DNA of 33,609 nucleotides from CBEULR01 sp965544035 (GTDB lineage: Bacteria > Bacillota > Desulfotomaculia > Desulfotomaculales > Desulforudaceae): positions 1 through 33,609 of the forward strand of contig CBEULR010000021.1 in assembly GCA_965544035.1 (NCBI GenBank). The letters run 5' to 3'. The translations under genes and the position numbers were made by a program. The notes under the pieces are model-generated. The model did no database searches, was not told where the DNA came from, and saw only the letters and a list, made by a program, of their open reading frames with translations. Each line of letters starts with the position of its first letter. The stretch's first letter is position 1. Shown here in pieces: positions 15,117 to 23,347 of this stretch.

Positions 15117-16313
15117 CTAACACCCCCCTTTTCTACTTCCCGGTTTGGAAACGTCGCCAAGGAAGCTCGTCCCAACCGGCCATTCAATGCAGAAGTTTTC
15201 ACCGATGGTGGCCGCACAATCGGCGAAGGTCTCCCGGACTCCCAGGTTTACCGGGTTGGTCTTTCGGCTGTATACCAATAGCGGGACATACTCCCTGGAA
15301 TGATCGGTACTCGGTGTCGTCGGATCACACCCGTGGTCGCCGGTGATCATCAGCAGGTCGTCTTCTCTTAGTGCCTGGACGAGACGTGGAACCTGCGTAT
15401 CGAAGGTCTCCAGCGCTTCGGCATATCCTTTCGGGTCATTGCGATGCCCGTAGAGCATATCAAAGTCAATCAGGTTGGCAAACACCAGCCCTTCCTCATC
15501 CATTTCCAGTGCTTCCAGTATCCCCTGTACGGCCTGCATATTGTTCTTGGCCTTGATACTTCGTGTTACCCCTACACCGGCAAAAATATCGTGAATCTTA
15601 CCGACCCCGATGGTGACCAGCCCGGCCTTCTGAAGCGCATCCAGTATGGTGGGGCCGGTTGGAGCAAGAGCGTAGTCGCGCCTGCGTTCGGTGCGTTTAA
15701 AGCTTCCGGGCTTCCCAACGAACGGCCGGGCAATCACCCGTCCCACTCCGTGTTCACCCTGAAGGATCTCGCGTGCAATCCGGCAATACTCGTACAGCAC
15801 ATCCACCGGAACCACCTCTTCGTGGGCCGCGATTTGAAATACGCTGTCCGCCGAGGTGTATACGATCGGAGAGCCGGTACGAATATGTTCGGCCCCTAAT
15901 TCCTCGATGATAACCGTCCCGGAGGCCGGGCGATTGGCCAGCACCGGCCTCCCGATGGCCTTTTCAAATCTCGTAATTATTTCCGGGGGAAAACCCTCCG
16001 GATACGTTGGAAAAGGACGATCGAGAATCAGCCCGGCCAGTTCCCAATGTCCGGTAGTCGTATCCTTCCCCGGCGACTTTTCAGCCATCTTCCCGTAAGC
16101 AGCCTGGGGATCGGCAGCCGGAGGCACCCCCGCCAGTTCCACGATGTTTCCCAGTCCCCACCGCTGCAGATTGGGCATCTTCAACCCGTTGACCGCGCGG
16201 GCGGTGTTGCACAGTGTATTACAGCCTTCATCACTGTAGCATGCGGCATCGGGGAGTGCCCCGATCCCGACGCTGTCCAGAACAACTAGAACCACCCTTC
16301 TATGTCTGTACAT
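15117..16313 (-). CDS. deoB: Phosphopentomutase
   Basis: Interconverts (deoxy)ribose-1-phosphate and (deoxy)ribose-5-phosphate, linking nucleoside salvage to the pentose phosphate pathway. The 398-residue protein is an alkaline-phosphatase-superfamily metalloenzyme: VVLDSVGIGALPDA near the N-terminus holds the first metal-binding Asp, KDTTTGHWE holds the catalytic Thr that is phosphorylated, and DFDMLYGHRND plus MITGDHGCDPTTPSTDHSRE hold the remaining metal ligands. AGGAGG precedes the ATG. The order xerD-deoB-pdp, with 21 bases before deoB and near overlap after it, matches the operon described in Bacillus (ripX-drm), except that no punA is present here. Confidence 0.95.
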   Translation of the reverse strand: MYRHRRVVLVVLDSVGIGALPDAACYSDEGCNTLCNTARAVNGLKMPNLQRWGLGNIVELAGVPPAADPQAAYGKMAEKSPGKDTTTGHWELAGLILDRPFPTYPEGFPPEIITRFEKAIGRPVLANRPASGTVIIEELGAEHIRTGSPIVYTSADSVFQIAAHEEVVPVDVLYEYCRIAREILQGEHGVGRVIARPFVGKPGSFKRTERRRDYALAPTGPTILDALQKAGLVTIGVGKIHDIFAGVGVTRSIKAKNNMQAVQGILEALEMDEEGLVFANLIDFDMLYGHRNDPKGYAEALETFDTQVPRLVQALREDDLLMITGDHGCDPTTPSTDHSREYVPLLVYSRKTNPVNLGVRETFADCAATIGENFCIEWPVGTSFLGDVSKPGSRKGGC

Positions 16314-16334
16314 TTCGAATCCTCCTGCTACTGA

Positions 16335-17219
16335 TCAGGCTCGAGGGTGACTGCGATCGTATTCCCTTCGGAGGGCCTTGGTAGTCAAGTGCGTGTACTT
16401 CTGCGTAGTTGTGATATCCACGTGGCCGAGCAGTTCCTGCACAACTCTCAAGTCAGCTCCGTTCTCAAGAAGATGTGTGGCAAATGAATGCCTGAGTGTA
16501 TGCGGAGTGACTTCTTTGTTGATGCCGGCGCCCCGTGCATATTTGCGAATCATCCTCCAAACCGTTTGTCTGGTCAGTGGTTTGCCACGTCGGTTCAAAA
16601 ACAGCGGCATCCCCGCTTGCGGTTTGAACCGGGGTCTAACCTCGGAACGGTATTGAGCAACGTACCGCAAGGCCACCGCACCCACCGGCACCACTCGTTC
16701 GCGTTCTCCCTTACCGCGGCAACGAACGAGTCCTCTGGTCGAGTCGAGGTCCAACGGCCGCAGTGACAGAAGCTCTGAAACACGCAGTCCTGTGGCGTAC
16801 AGCAACTCCAGCATCGCTCGATCTCTCAGCCCAAGCGGTGAATTTACGTCGGGAACGGCAAGAAACCTCTCGACCTCCGCCACCGTCAACACCTGAGGCA
16901 GTTTCTGTGCCAACCGGGGTGAAGTAAGACTTCCCACCGGATCACCGGCAAGATACCCTTCAAGCCGGAGAAAGCGCATAAAAGCCTTTACCGCCGAAAG
17001 ACGTCTGGCCAGGGTTGCCGGCTGATTCCCCCGCCTCTTTAACTCGAGCAGATATGCCGAAATATCTTCCTTTGCGGCTCCGACCGGACTACCCACCGCA
17101 CGTGAACGGAGAAACCCGAGATAATCCGCCAGATCAGACCGGTAAGCCTGTCTTGTGTTCTCCGATAGTCCTTTTTCCACCTCGATGTAATCGAGAAAAC
17201 GCTCCAGAAGCTCGTGCAT
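16335..17219 (-). CDS. xerD: Tyrosine recombinase XerD
   Basis: A 294-residue site-specific recombinase that, with XerC, resolves chromosome dimers at dif. The N-terminal SAM-like DNA-binding domain (residues 1-100, ending ARRLSAVKAFMRFL) is followed by the catalytic domain with all active residues: R146 (ATGLRVSELL), K170 (RCRGKGERERVVP), H240-x-x-R243 (PHTLRHSFATHLL), H266 (LLGHVDITTTQKYTH) and the nucleophile Y275. The spacing closely follows E. coli XerD. Placed between a small membrane protein gene and deoB as in other spore formers, which favours XerD over XerC or an integrase. Confidence 0.93.
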   Translation of the reverse strand: MHELLERFLDYIEVEKGLSENTRQAYRSDLADYLGFLRSRAVGSPVGAAKEDISAYLLELKRRGNQPATLARRLSAVKAFMRFLRLEGYLAGDPVGSLTSPRLAQKLPQVLTVAEVERFLAVPDVNSPLGLRDRAMLELLYATGLRVSELLSLRPLDLDSTRGLVRCRGKGERERVVPVGAVALRYVAQYRSEVRPRFKPQAGMPLFLNRRGKPLTRQTVWRMIRKYARGAGINKEVTPHTLRHSFATHLLENGADLRVVQELLGHVDITTTQKYTHLTTKALRREYDRSHPRA

Positions 17220-17276
17220 TGGCGCTTCCGCCTTGTTCCTGTATTAGTATCATCTTCTCTGTATAAAAAAAAATTC

Positions 17277-17504
17277 CTACCGAAGATTTCCCCGGTAGTA
17301 ATCCTTCATGCGCTCTGCGAACCGGTCGATTATCGTCTCTGCATTACTGCTGCACACTGCAGCGTCATTGACTTCAGGCGGTGGCGCCGGCTTAAATACG
17401 GCGTAAATCTGGGTGGCCAAAATCGTAATAATTATCACGAGCAAAAACAACCGAAACCCGAACAGCAGCTTTCTCCTCAATGCCGAAATAAAGACGACAA
17501 GCAT
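17277..17504 (-). CDS. Small single-span membrane protein (YqzK/DUF4227-like by position)
   Basis: A 75-residue protein with a short basic N-terminus, one hydrophobic helix (about residues 15-36, FGFRLFLLVIIITILATQIYAVF) and a polar C-terminal tail containing a single cysteine and a charged helix (ETIIDRFAERMKDYYRG). The ATG at 17504 follows GGGGAGG by six bases; the frame opens 18 bases earlier without a better site. In Bacillus a protein of the same size and architecture, YqzK (DUF4227), lies just upstream of xerD near spoIIM. Sequence identity is not obvious, so the assignment is by synteny and topology. Function unknown. Confidence 0.65.
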   Translation of the reverse strand: MLVVFISALRRKLLFGFRLFLLVIIITILATQIYAVFKPAPPPEVNDAAVCSSNAETIIDRFAERMKDYYRGNLR

Positions 17505-17550
17505 ACTTATCCTCCCCGACAAAGAGTCCGGCGGTCCACCTCGCGTTCCA

Positions 17551-18183
17551 TCAGTTTACACCACCGATGTGTATTACCAACCGCAGCAGGTAAGGAGTGA
17601 TGGTGTGTTCCACAATGGCCGCCGCCCCCCCCACCATAACGGTCGCGGCAATGATCGCAGTATATTTGATGAAGTTCCTCCAAACCTGTACCTTGTTATT
17701 GAAACCACGGCTGATCAGCAAGACCGTAAAGGACAGGGATGCCGCCGCCGCTACCAGCAGCGCCGGGATCAGCAGGATATTGTGGGGGAGGAAGGAGAGC
17801 AGAGCAAACCCCACCCCGAATTCACGCGATGCCAATACGAACCACGCCGCAAATCCCAGGGCGAACCCCCTGACAAACAGGATTCCCAGGACTACCGGTG
17901 CGCCAATGACTGTAAGACCCAGAAAGTAGACAGCCCCGAAAACCAGAAGATTATCAATGACACCTGTCCGGATGCTTTCTATCACGTTTCCTTGGCCGGC
18001 CGGGGGCTCAATGAGAACGGACCGGATATAGTGCTGAAGATCGGATGCCGTATCGGTAGCCAATCCTGTGGCCGCCCAGCCCCCGATGACCATTCCGGCG
18101 ACAAAACATACCAGGACAATGAGATAAACCCGCCAGTCATTAGCGGTCCACCAGACAGAAAGCCGCCGTAAGGCCCTCGCCAC
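17551..18183 (-). CDS. spoIIM: Stage II sporulation protein M
   Basis: A 210-residue integral membrane protein with about five hydrophobic segments: YLIVLVCFVAGMVIGGW near the N-terminus, LLVFGAVYFLGLTVIGAPVVLGILFVRGFALGFAA in the middle, then FALLSFLPHNILLIPALLVAAAAS and a C-terminal span. The FLPHN(I) segment and the overall layout are characteristic of SpoIIM, the membrane anchor of the SpoIID-SpoIIM-SpoIIP peptidoglycan-degrading complex that drives forespore engulfment. GTG start at 18183 with AAAGGAG nine bases upstream. It lies between the DUF3866 gene and the small membrane protein/xerD genes on the same strand, a typical arrangement in sporulating clostridia. Confidence 0.92.
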   Translation of the reverse strand: MARALRRLSVWWTANDWRVYLIVLVCFVAGMVIGGWAATGLATDTASDLQHYIRSVLIEPPAGQGNVIESIRTGVIDNLLVFGAVYFLGLTVIGAPVVLGILFVRGFALGFAAWFVLASREFGVGFALLSFLPHNILLIPALLVAAAASLSFTVLLISRGFNNKVQVWRNFIKYTAIIAATVMVGGAAAIVEHTITPYLLRLVIHIGGVN

Positions 18184-18284
18184 ATATACCTGCTCCTTTC
18201 CCCAAGAAGACCTGTCCCCTGTAATATAAATCTATGGGGAGCAAGGGCGCGATATTACCGTCAGATATGTCGACACAACCGGGC

Positions 18285-19376
18285 CTACGGCGAGTCAGTT
18301 TCAGGCCGGTCGAGGAGCTTTACCGTGTGCGCGGCCGCGGCGCCGACCGCCAGGAAAAACTCCGGTATCTCTGCGGGACTGCGGCCCATCGAGGTCACCT
18401 TCAGTCCATACCGGGCCATACCTTCGATAGCCGATGAACCCTCTTCCGTAACCACGCGGTGCAGCTTCTCCAACTCCGAATCTTGTATCTGATTCCAAAG
18501 AATCTTGTTTTTCGCGGGGGGCAAAACCGGAATGGTTACGCTTGCCGGAGCCAGGGCCACACGCTGGAGCATCGTGATTGTATGGTGACTGATCCCCTGT
18601 TGTCTGACCCGCGGATCAGCAAAGTTAATCCTGGGTATCACTACCGGTCTCCCGTGAAGGGAGAACACCGCGTTTATCAACTGCCCCTGTTCGATCCCGG
18701 TGTGACCGAACATGGTTCCCGTACCCACAATCCCCGGCCCCATCCCGGCGATCACCACATCTGCCCGTAAGGCGCGCGCCGTTATTAGTCCGCTGTACAT
18801 GTTAACCGCCTCATAATCGCCTCCGAAAGCATGCCCGCAGGTGATAACCGACTGCAGCAATCGCTTGCGCCGCAACTCATTTACAATCCGGCTGAAAAAC
18901 GCGGGCAGAGCGGCACCGTCGGTCATAAGATATGCCAGATTGGTGCCCGGGCGCAGATACGCCAGTGCGGCGGCGAACGCCGGAAGCTGACTGTGCAGTC
19001 CCGCAATGACGACGGGCAAACCGTCAAGACCGTCAATGTTCTTGATCCTGGCCGATAGCGGACTGTCTTCCTCCTCCGCTGCCAAAACTTTAAGCTGCAA
19101 CGGAGTGTACCGCAGCTTCATGATGTGTCCGGTCTCGGGTGCATCGTACTCGCTGACCGAAAGATTCGCAATTACGAAATGGTAACCGCCCGTACCCAGG
19201 GCTTTATGCACCGCCGTAGTGTTTAGCAGCACCTCGTCACCCGGATGCACACGGCCCGAGAGCAAATCATAGTTGACCGCCCCGCATTCAGCACCCTCGC
19301 ACTCCACCAGTATTTCGGTCACACCGGGACGTTTAGCGGTAATCGCGATAACCTTTCCTCGGCGAATTCTAATCAT
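18285..19376 (-). CDS. DUF3866 family protein
   Basis: A 363-residue protein starting MIRIRRGKVIAITAKRPG, matching the DUF3866 family, found mainly in Gram-positive bacteria and without known function. Features include a beta-rich N-terminus (GDEVLLNTTAVHKALGTGGYHFVIAN), a central GLPVVIAGLHSQLPAFAAAL, AYLMTDGAALPAFFS, TCGHAFGGDYEAVN and a glycine-rich GMGPGIVGTGTMFGHTGIEQGQ loop. The last two look like ligand- or phosphate-binding loops, but no activity is proven. The open frame extends to 19682, but that part is antisense to rqcH; the ATG at 19376 after AGAGGGAG is the real start. It is first in the run toward spoIIM and is divergent from rqcH. Confidence 0.88.
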   Translation of the reverse strand: MIRIRRGKVIAITAKRPGVTEILVECEGAECGAVNYDLLSGRVHPGDEVLLNTTAVHKALGTGGYHFVIANLSVSEYDAPETGHIMKLRYTPLQLKVLAAEEEDSPLSARIKNIDGLDGLPVVIAGLHSQLPAFAAALAYLRPGTNLAYLMTDGAALPAFFSRIVNELRRKRLLQSVITCGHAFGGDYEAVNMYSGLITARALRADVVIAGMGPGIVGTGTMFGHTGIEQGQLINAVFSLHGRPVVIPRINFADPRVRQQGISHHTITMLQRVALAPASVTIPVLPPAKNKILWNQIQDSELEKLHRVVTEEGSSAIEGMARYGLKVTSMGRSPAEIPEFFLAVGAAAAHTVKLLDRPETDSP

Positions 19377-19505
19377 CGGCGTCTCCCTCTCTGTTCCTTC
19401 CGGATTCTCTGATTCCGGCGGTGAGTCTGACTCGTGCTTTCCATCCGGCACTGTTCCCGTTTTCGTCGGTCCGAATTGCTTTTCCTGCAGCATACCCGGA
19501 TGAGG

Positions 19506-19511
19506 TATAAT
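19506..19511 (+). promoter_or_regulatory. Candidate -10 element for rqcH
   Basis: A perfect TATAAT stands 39 bases before the rqcH ATG. No good -35 hexamer is found at 16-18 bases; the nearest, TTGCTT at 19476, is too far. Treat as a possible core promoter only. Confidence 0.3.
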
Positions 19512-19550
19512 GACCCATATAGAGCCTTGATGGGTTAGAGGAGAGAACCA

Positions 19551-21299
19551 ATGCCTTTTGACGGACTCACCCTTGCGGCGGTATGCACTGAAGCCCGACC
19601 ACTGCTGGTCGGAGGCAGGATCGAACGTATCCAGCAACCCGAACGCCTCACCGTGATCGTCCAAGTACGCAACCGGGGACACAAGTGCCGTCTGCTGATG
19701 TCCGCCGATGCACAGGCGGCTGCAATGCGCTTAACTGCCGCCCCTTTCACCAATCCCCCCGCCCTCCCGGTATTCGCCGGCGTTCTGCGCAAGCATTTGG
19801 AGGGCGGGCGTATAGCCGCCGTGGAACAGCCCGGCTTCGAGCGCCTCGTCCGGCTTGTGGTCGAGGGGCGCAGTGAGATCGGTCTCCTGAGCCGGAAGTA
19901 CCTAATCGCGGAATTCATGGGCAAACACAGCAATATCATTCTCGTCGACGCCGAATCCGGTGTCATTCTGGACGGCATCAAGCGTTACACCCACGCCGTA
20001 AGCCGATACCGGCAGGTGCTGCCCGGAGTTCCCTATCAGGCACCGCCCAACGAAAAGACTGATCCCCGGCAGCTGAACATCGAGGAGTACATTACGCTCA
20101 TTACCGACCAGCCGTTAAACCTGAAGCTGTTCGAGGCACTTCAAAAAAGACTGGAGGGTCTGAGCCTTCCGGTGGCCCGAGAACTCGTCCACCGCTGCGG
20201 TATTGACCTTGATACCCGGCTGGAACACTGCGGCGTGTATGAACTGCACCGCACCTGGGAAGCCCTGCAAGCAATCTGTCAGACCGTTACCGGAGACAAT
20301 CCCCGCCTCGTAACGGCCCATGGCCCCGGGGGCCGAGTCCTTGATTTGGCGCCGATTGAACTAACCCATCTGGGTGGCGACTCCTTTGAATCAGGTCCCC
20401 CAAACCAGATGCTTGACCGCTTCTTCACCCGTCGCGCCGAACAGGACAGGCTCATCGCCGCCCGCAGCTCTATAGGTTCGATACTCTCGCGTTACCGCCG
20501 CAGACTCGAGGGCAAAGCTCGTACGGCAGAGCGCATTATGCGAGACCGTTCAAAAGTTGATCTCTATCGCACGTGCGGAGAAGTGTTGACCGCCAACCTT
20601 TACCGGATCGAGGACGGTACCAGCCGGGTAACTCTGGAGAACTTCTACACCGGCGAGCCGCTCACCATCGAACTCGACCCTCGTCTTTCCCCCGCTCAAA
20701 ACGCGCAGTCCTATTTTAAACGTTACAACAAACACAAGACCGCCCTTGCCAGGGCGGAGGAGGAAATCGAACTCTTGACTGCTGAACTGCGCTATCTCGA
20801 TGAGCTCGAAACCAGCGTGCAGATGGCGGAGAACCTGTCCGACATTGAGGAGATCCGCTCCGAGATGGCCGCGGAGGGCTACTTGAAGGAAATCGTTCAA
20901 AGTCCGCGCCGGTCCGCAAAGCCGGCATCCGAACCCCGCCGCTTCACCGCTCCGGGCGGGCAGGCAATTCTAGTAGGACGCAACAATCGCCAAAATGACA
21001 TCGTCACCTTCCGGCTGGCCGGCGAAACCGATGTCTGGCTGCACGCCCGCGGGGTACCCGGTGCCCACGTCATCCTGCGCACCGAAGGACAAACGCATGA
21101 CAATGCCGCTCTGGAATACGCCGCCCGGCTGGCCGCTTACTTCAGCCGCGCCCGCCAGGCAGATAAAGTCGCCGTTGACTACACGCTTCGCCGCCACGTC
21201 AGGAAACCCAAGGGCGCCAAGCCCGGCTTCGTCATCTATACCCACGAAAAAACCATCCAAGTCTCTCCTGCAGCTCCTGATTCAAGTCCGGACGGCTGA
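19551..21299 (+). CDS. rqcH: Rqc2-homolog RqcH (NFACT / FbpA family)
   Basis: A 582-residue NFACT protein. RqcH binds stalled 50S subunits carrying peptidyl-tRNA and recruits tRNA-Ala to add C-terminal alanine tails that mark the peptide for ClpXP and other proteases; older names are fibronectin-binding protein FbpA. Order: NFACT-N (MPFDGLTLAAV … LIAEFMGKHSNIILVDAESG), helix-hairpin-helix, a central coiled coil (about residues 370-440, KHKTALARAEEEIELLTAEL), and NFACT-R (VGRNNRQNDIVTF … DVWLHARGVPGAHVIL … HVRKPKGAKPG). The pair aligned with the D97-R98 of Bacillus RqcH reads E97-R98 here. AGAGGAGA precedes the ATG; a TATAAT lies at 19506-19511. Divergent from the DUF3866 gene. Confidence 0.93.
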   Translation: MPFDGLTLAAVCTEARPLLVGGRIERIQQPERLTVIVQVRNRGHKCRLLMSADAQAAAMRLTAAPFTNPPALPVFAGVLRKHLEGGRIAAVEQPGFERLVRLVVEGRSEIGLLSRKYLIAEFMGKHSNIILVDAESGVILDGIKRYTHAVSRYRQVLPGVPYQAPPNEKTDPRQLNIEEYITLITDQPLNLKLFEALQKRLEGLSLPVARELVHRCGIDLDTRLEHCGVYELHRTWEALQAICQTVTGDNPRLVTAHGPGGRVLDLAPIELTHLGGDSFESGPPNQMLDRFFTRRAEQDRLIAARSSIGSILSRYRRRLEGKARTAERIMRDRSKVDLYRTCGEVLTANLYRIEDGTSRVTLENFYTGEPLTIELDPRLSPAQNAQSYFKRYNKHKTALARAEEEIELLTAELRYLDELETSVQMAENLSDIEEIRSEMAAEGYLKEIVQSPRRSAKPASEPRRFTAPGGQAILVGRNNRQNDIVTFRLAGETDVWLHARGVPGAHVILRTEGQTHDNAALEYAARLAAYFSRARQADKVAVDYTLRRHVRKPKGAKPGFVIYTHEKTIQVSPAAPDSSPDG

Positions 21300-21414
21300 T
21301 AGCGTGCGGATTCCGCCACGAGGAATATGAGCGGCTTTCCGGCCGTCCCGACCCTGGACTGCCGGGCAGCCGTGATTCGTTTCCCTACAGCATTGGAGTT
21401 ACTCAATCACTTGA

Positions 21415-21879
21415 TTATCCGTCCGCAAATGCGGCTTTGATGATATCCTGCCTGCTGATAATCCCCAAAAGCTTTCCATCGGCATCGACAACCGGCACCC
21501 TGTTGATCCGTCGCTCCACCATTTTTGTCGCCACCGTTTCAACCGGGGCCTCGGGCCCGACAGTGTACAGCTTTGTAGACATCAGTTCTCCGACCGTCTG
21601 AGCCGCCACACGCTTGATCTCCTCGAGGAAGCGCTGCGGTTTTTCCAAGTAAATGAGGCTGTCCAGGATCACCACGTGCAGCGGTGCCCTTACCTGCTTC
21701 TGCCGAATCACCAGATCTCCTTCGGTCACCACCCCGACCAGTTTTCCCGTATCGTCCAGAACAGGCAACCCGCTGATATGATGCTTCAGAAGTAATTCGG
21801 CAACCTTTTCCACACTATCGTCGGGGTGCACCGAGATGACATCGGTGGTCATTATATCCCGAGCTGTTTTGCCTGACAT
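21415..21879 (-). CDS. Tandem CBS-domain protein
   Basis: A 154-residue protein made only of two CBS motifs: residues about 7-60 (ARDIMTTDVISVHPDDSVEKVAELLLKHHISGLPVLDDTGKLVGVVTEGDLV) and about 93-150 (VGELMSTKLYTVGPEAPVETVATKMVERRINRVPVVDADGKLLGIISRQDII), joined by a helical linker. Such stand-alone CBS pairs bind adenine nucleotides (AMP, ATP, c-di-AMP or SAM) and act as energy or nucleotide sensors; the target is unknown. It is downstream of pyrE on the same strand across a 103-base gap that contains its own promoter candidate, so it may be only partly linked to the pyr operon. Confidence 0.92.
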   Translation of the reverse strand: MSGKTARDIMTTDVISVHPDDSVEKVAELLLKHHISGLPVLDDTGKLVGVVTEGDLVIRQKQVRAPLHVVILDSLIYLEKPQRFLEEIKRVAAQTVGELMSTKLYTVGPEAPVETVATKMVERRINRVPVVDADGKLLGIISRQDIIKAAFADG

Positions 21880-21917
21880 CCTTTTCTATCCCCCAAATCT
21901 GAGTACAGTCTTATCCC

Positions 21918-21947
21918 TTTATACCATTTCCCGCCAGAGGACGTCCA
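21918..21947 (-). promoter_or_regulatory. Candidate promoter of the CBS-domain gene
   Basis: On the minus strand TGGACG (21942-21947) is followed after 18 bases by TATAAA (21918-21923), about 38 bases before the ATG. No clear terminator separates this gene from pyrE, so read-through from the pyr operon is also possible. Confidence 0.4.
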
Positions 21948-21982
21948 GAGGCTTCACCGCGCGTGCCGAATATCAACGGCTG

Positions 21983-22558
21983 TTATTTGCGGCTGCCTGG
22001 TTTGATCGGCCGACTGCCGACGGCGCAGAGCGGACATTCTTGGGCGTCATAGGTCTCTATCGACAGCGTTAGCAGAGCCCGCAGAGGCACTACGAAATCA
22101 GCCTTGCCGCCGCTCCGATCAACAATAACACCAACCCCGGCCGGCTCACCGCCCGAATCCCTTACCAGGTCGAGTACTTCGTGAACCGATCCGCCGGTTG
22201 TAATCACGTCTTCCACAACCAACACCCTTTTCCCTGGTTCGATCGCAAATCCGCGCCGCAACGTCATTTTTCCGTTCTCCCGTTCCGCAAACAAACACGG
22301 CTTTCCGAGAGAGCGTGCTACTTCATAAGCAATCAGAATCCCGCCCATGGCCGGGCCGATCACCAGATCCACTCCGGATCCTCGAAATCCGTCCGCGATC
22401 GCCTCACCCAATCGGGCACAGTAGTCGGGATACTTGAGAACCTGAGCGCACTGCACGTAACGTCCGCTGTGCCGGCCAGAGGTGAGCAGAAAGTGCCCGT
22501 CCATCAGGGCTCCGGACTCCACAAGCATTGCTTCGACCTGTTCGGGTGACAAGGCCAC
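21983..22558 (-). CDS. pyrE: Orotate phosphoribosyltransferase
   Basis: Joins orotate to PRPP to give orotidine-5'-monophosphate, the fifth step of UMP synthesis. The 191-residue protein has the PRPP-binding signature VLVVEDVITTGGS (residues 112-124), the substrate segment LTSGRHSGRYVQCAQVL near the N-terminus and the flexible-loop sequence ENGKMTLRRG. This is the clostridial/thermophile form, which ends with CPLCAVGSRPIKPGSRK; the C-P-L-C pair is common in that group. GTG start with GGGGG about ten bases upstream. Last gene of the pyr operon, 71 bases after pyrF. Confidence 0.95.
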   Translation of the reverse strand: MALSPEQVEAMLVESGALMDGHFLLTSGRHSGRYVQCAQVLKYPDYCARLGEAIADGFRGSGVDLVIGPAMGGILIAYEVARSLGKPCLFAERENGKMTLRRGFAIEPGKRVLVVEDVITTGGSVHEVLDLVRDSGGEPAGVGVIVDRSGGKADFVVPLRALLTLSIETYDAQECPLCAVGSRPIKPGSRK

Positions 22559-22629
22559 GCTACCAGACCCCCTTTATCGCTAATTCACACATAGAAAGAA
22601 TGCTCACAGTCTTCCAAACCGGACGATCT

Positions 22630-23343
22630 CTACGGTAAAGACTCTACGATGCGCCGGAGTGCCGTCCGGGGATCGTCAGTACCGGTGATCGGTCGCCCGA
22701 TAACCAGATAGTCGGCACCCCGGGCCACGGCCTCGGCGGGGGTGGCGATGCGCTTCTGGTCGTCTTTGGCCGCATCCGCGGGACGGATACCCGGAGTGAC
22801 AATCCTAAACTGCGGCCCCAAGTTCTCGCGGATCATTGAAATCTCACGCGGTGAGCACACCACTCCGTCCATCCCGGCGTCTCGCGCCAGTCTCGCCCAG
22901 CGGAGGACTACGTCCTGCGTCTCTCCGTGTACTCCGATCTCTTCTCCCAGCGCCTTCTCGTCCAGACTGGTCAGTACGGTTACAGCCAGCAGGTGGGGCA
23001 TCCGTAGACCCGATCGTACGGCCTCTTCCCGCGCTGCCATCGCTGCCGCCCGCATCATCTCAAGGCCGCCGGAGGCGTGCACGTTGATCATATCCGCACC
23101 CAGTCCGACCAGTGCCCTGACCGCCTGTCCCACCGTCTGCGGAATATCATGCAGCTTTAGGTCCAAGAAAACAACACCGGGCCTTTCAGCCAGCCAGCGC
23201 ACGATCCGCGGACCCTCCCGATAGAACAGCCGCATCCCGATCTTGTACCCGCCCACATCGTCCTGCAGAAGATCAACAATCTGCTCGGCCTCAGCCCGCG
23301 TGTCAACATCAAGGGCAACCAAAATACGCTCGCCGGGTTTCAT
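22630..23343 (-). CDS. pyrF: Orotidine-5'-phosphate decarboxylase
   Basis: Decarboxylates OMP to UMP. A 237-residue TIM-barrel enzyme with ILVALDVDTRAEAE at the N-terminus, the catalytic DLKLHDIPQTV (Lys-Asp network), INVHASGGLEMM, and the phosphate-gripping C-terminal IVTPGIRP and YLVIGRPITGTDDP. The open frame extends upstream into pyrD, but the ATG at 23343 follows GGAGGAGAGAG and yields the expected N-terminus MKPGERILVALDV. It starts four bases beyond the pyrD stop, and its ribosome binding site lies within the pyrD end, so the two are translationally coupled. Confidence 0.95.
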   Translation of the reverse strand: MKPGERILVALDVDTRAEAEQIVDLLQDDVGGYKIGMRLFYREGPRIVRWLAERPGVVFLDLKLHDIPQTVGQAVRALVGLGADMINVHASGGLEMMRAAAMAAREEAVRSGLRMPHLLAVTVLTSLDEKALGEEIGVHGETQDVVLRWARLARDAGMDGVVCSPREISMIRENLGPQFRIVTPGIRPADAAKDDQKRIATPAEAVARGADYLVIGRPITGTDDPRTALRRIVESLP

Positions 23344-23347
23344 CTTA

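Noticed and set aside
17413..18171. 252-residue open frame on the plus strand
   Set aside because: Antisense to spoIIM and the small membrane protein; low-complexity polar composition, no ribosome binding site, and spoIIM is clearly conserved.
19377..19682. N-terminal extension of the DUF3866 protein
   Set aside because: Lies antisense to the start of rqcH, is not family-like, and a good ribosome binding site marks the ATG at 19376.
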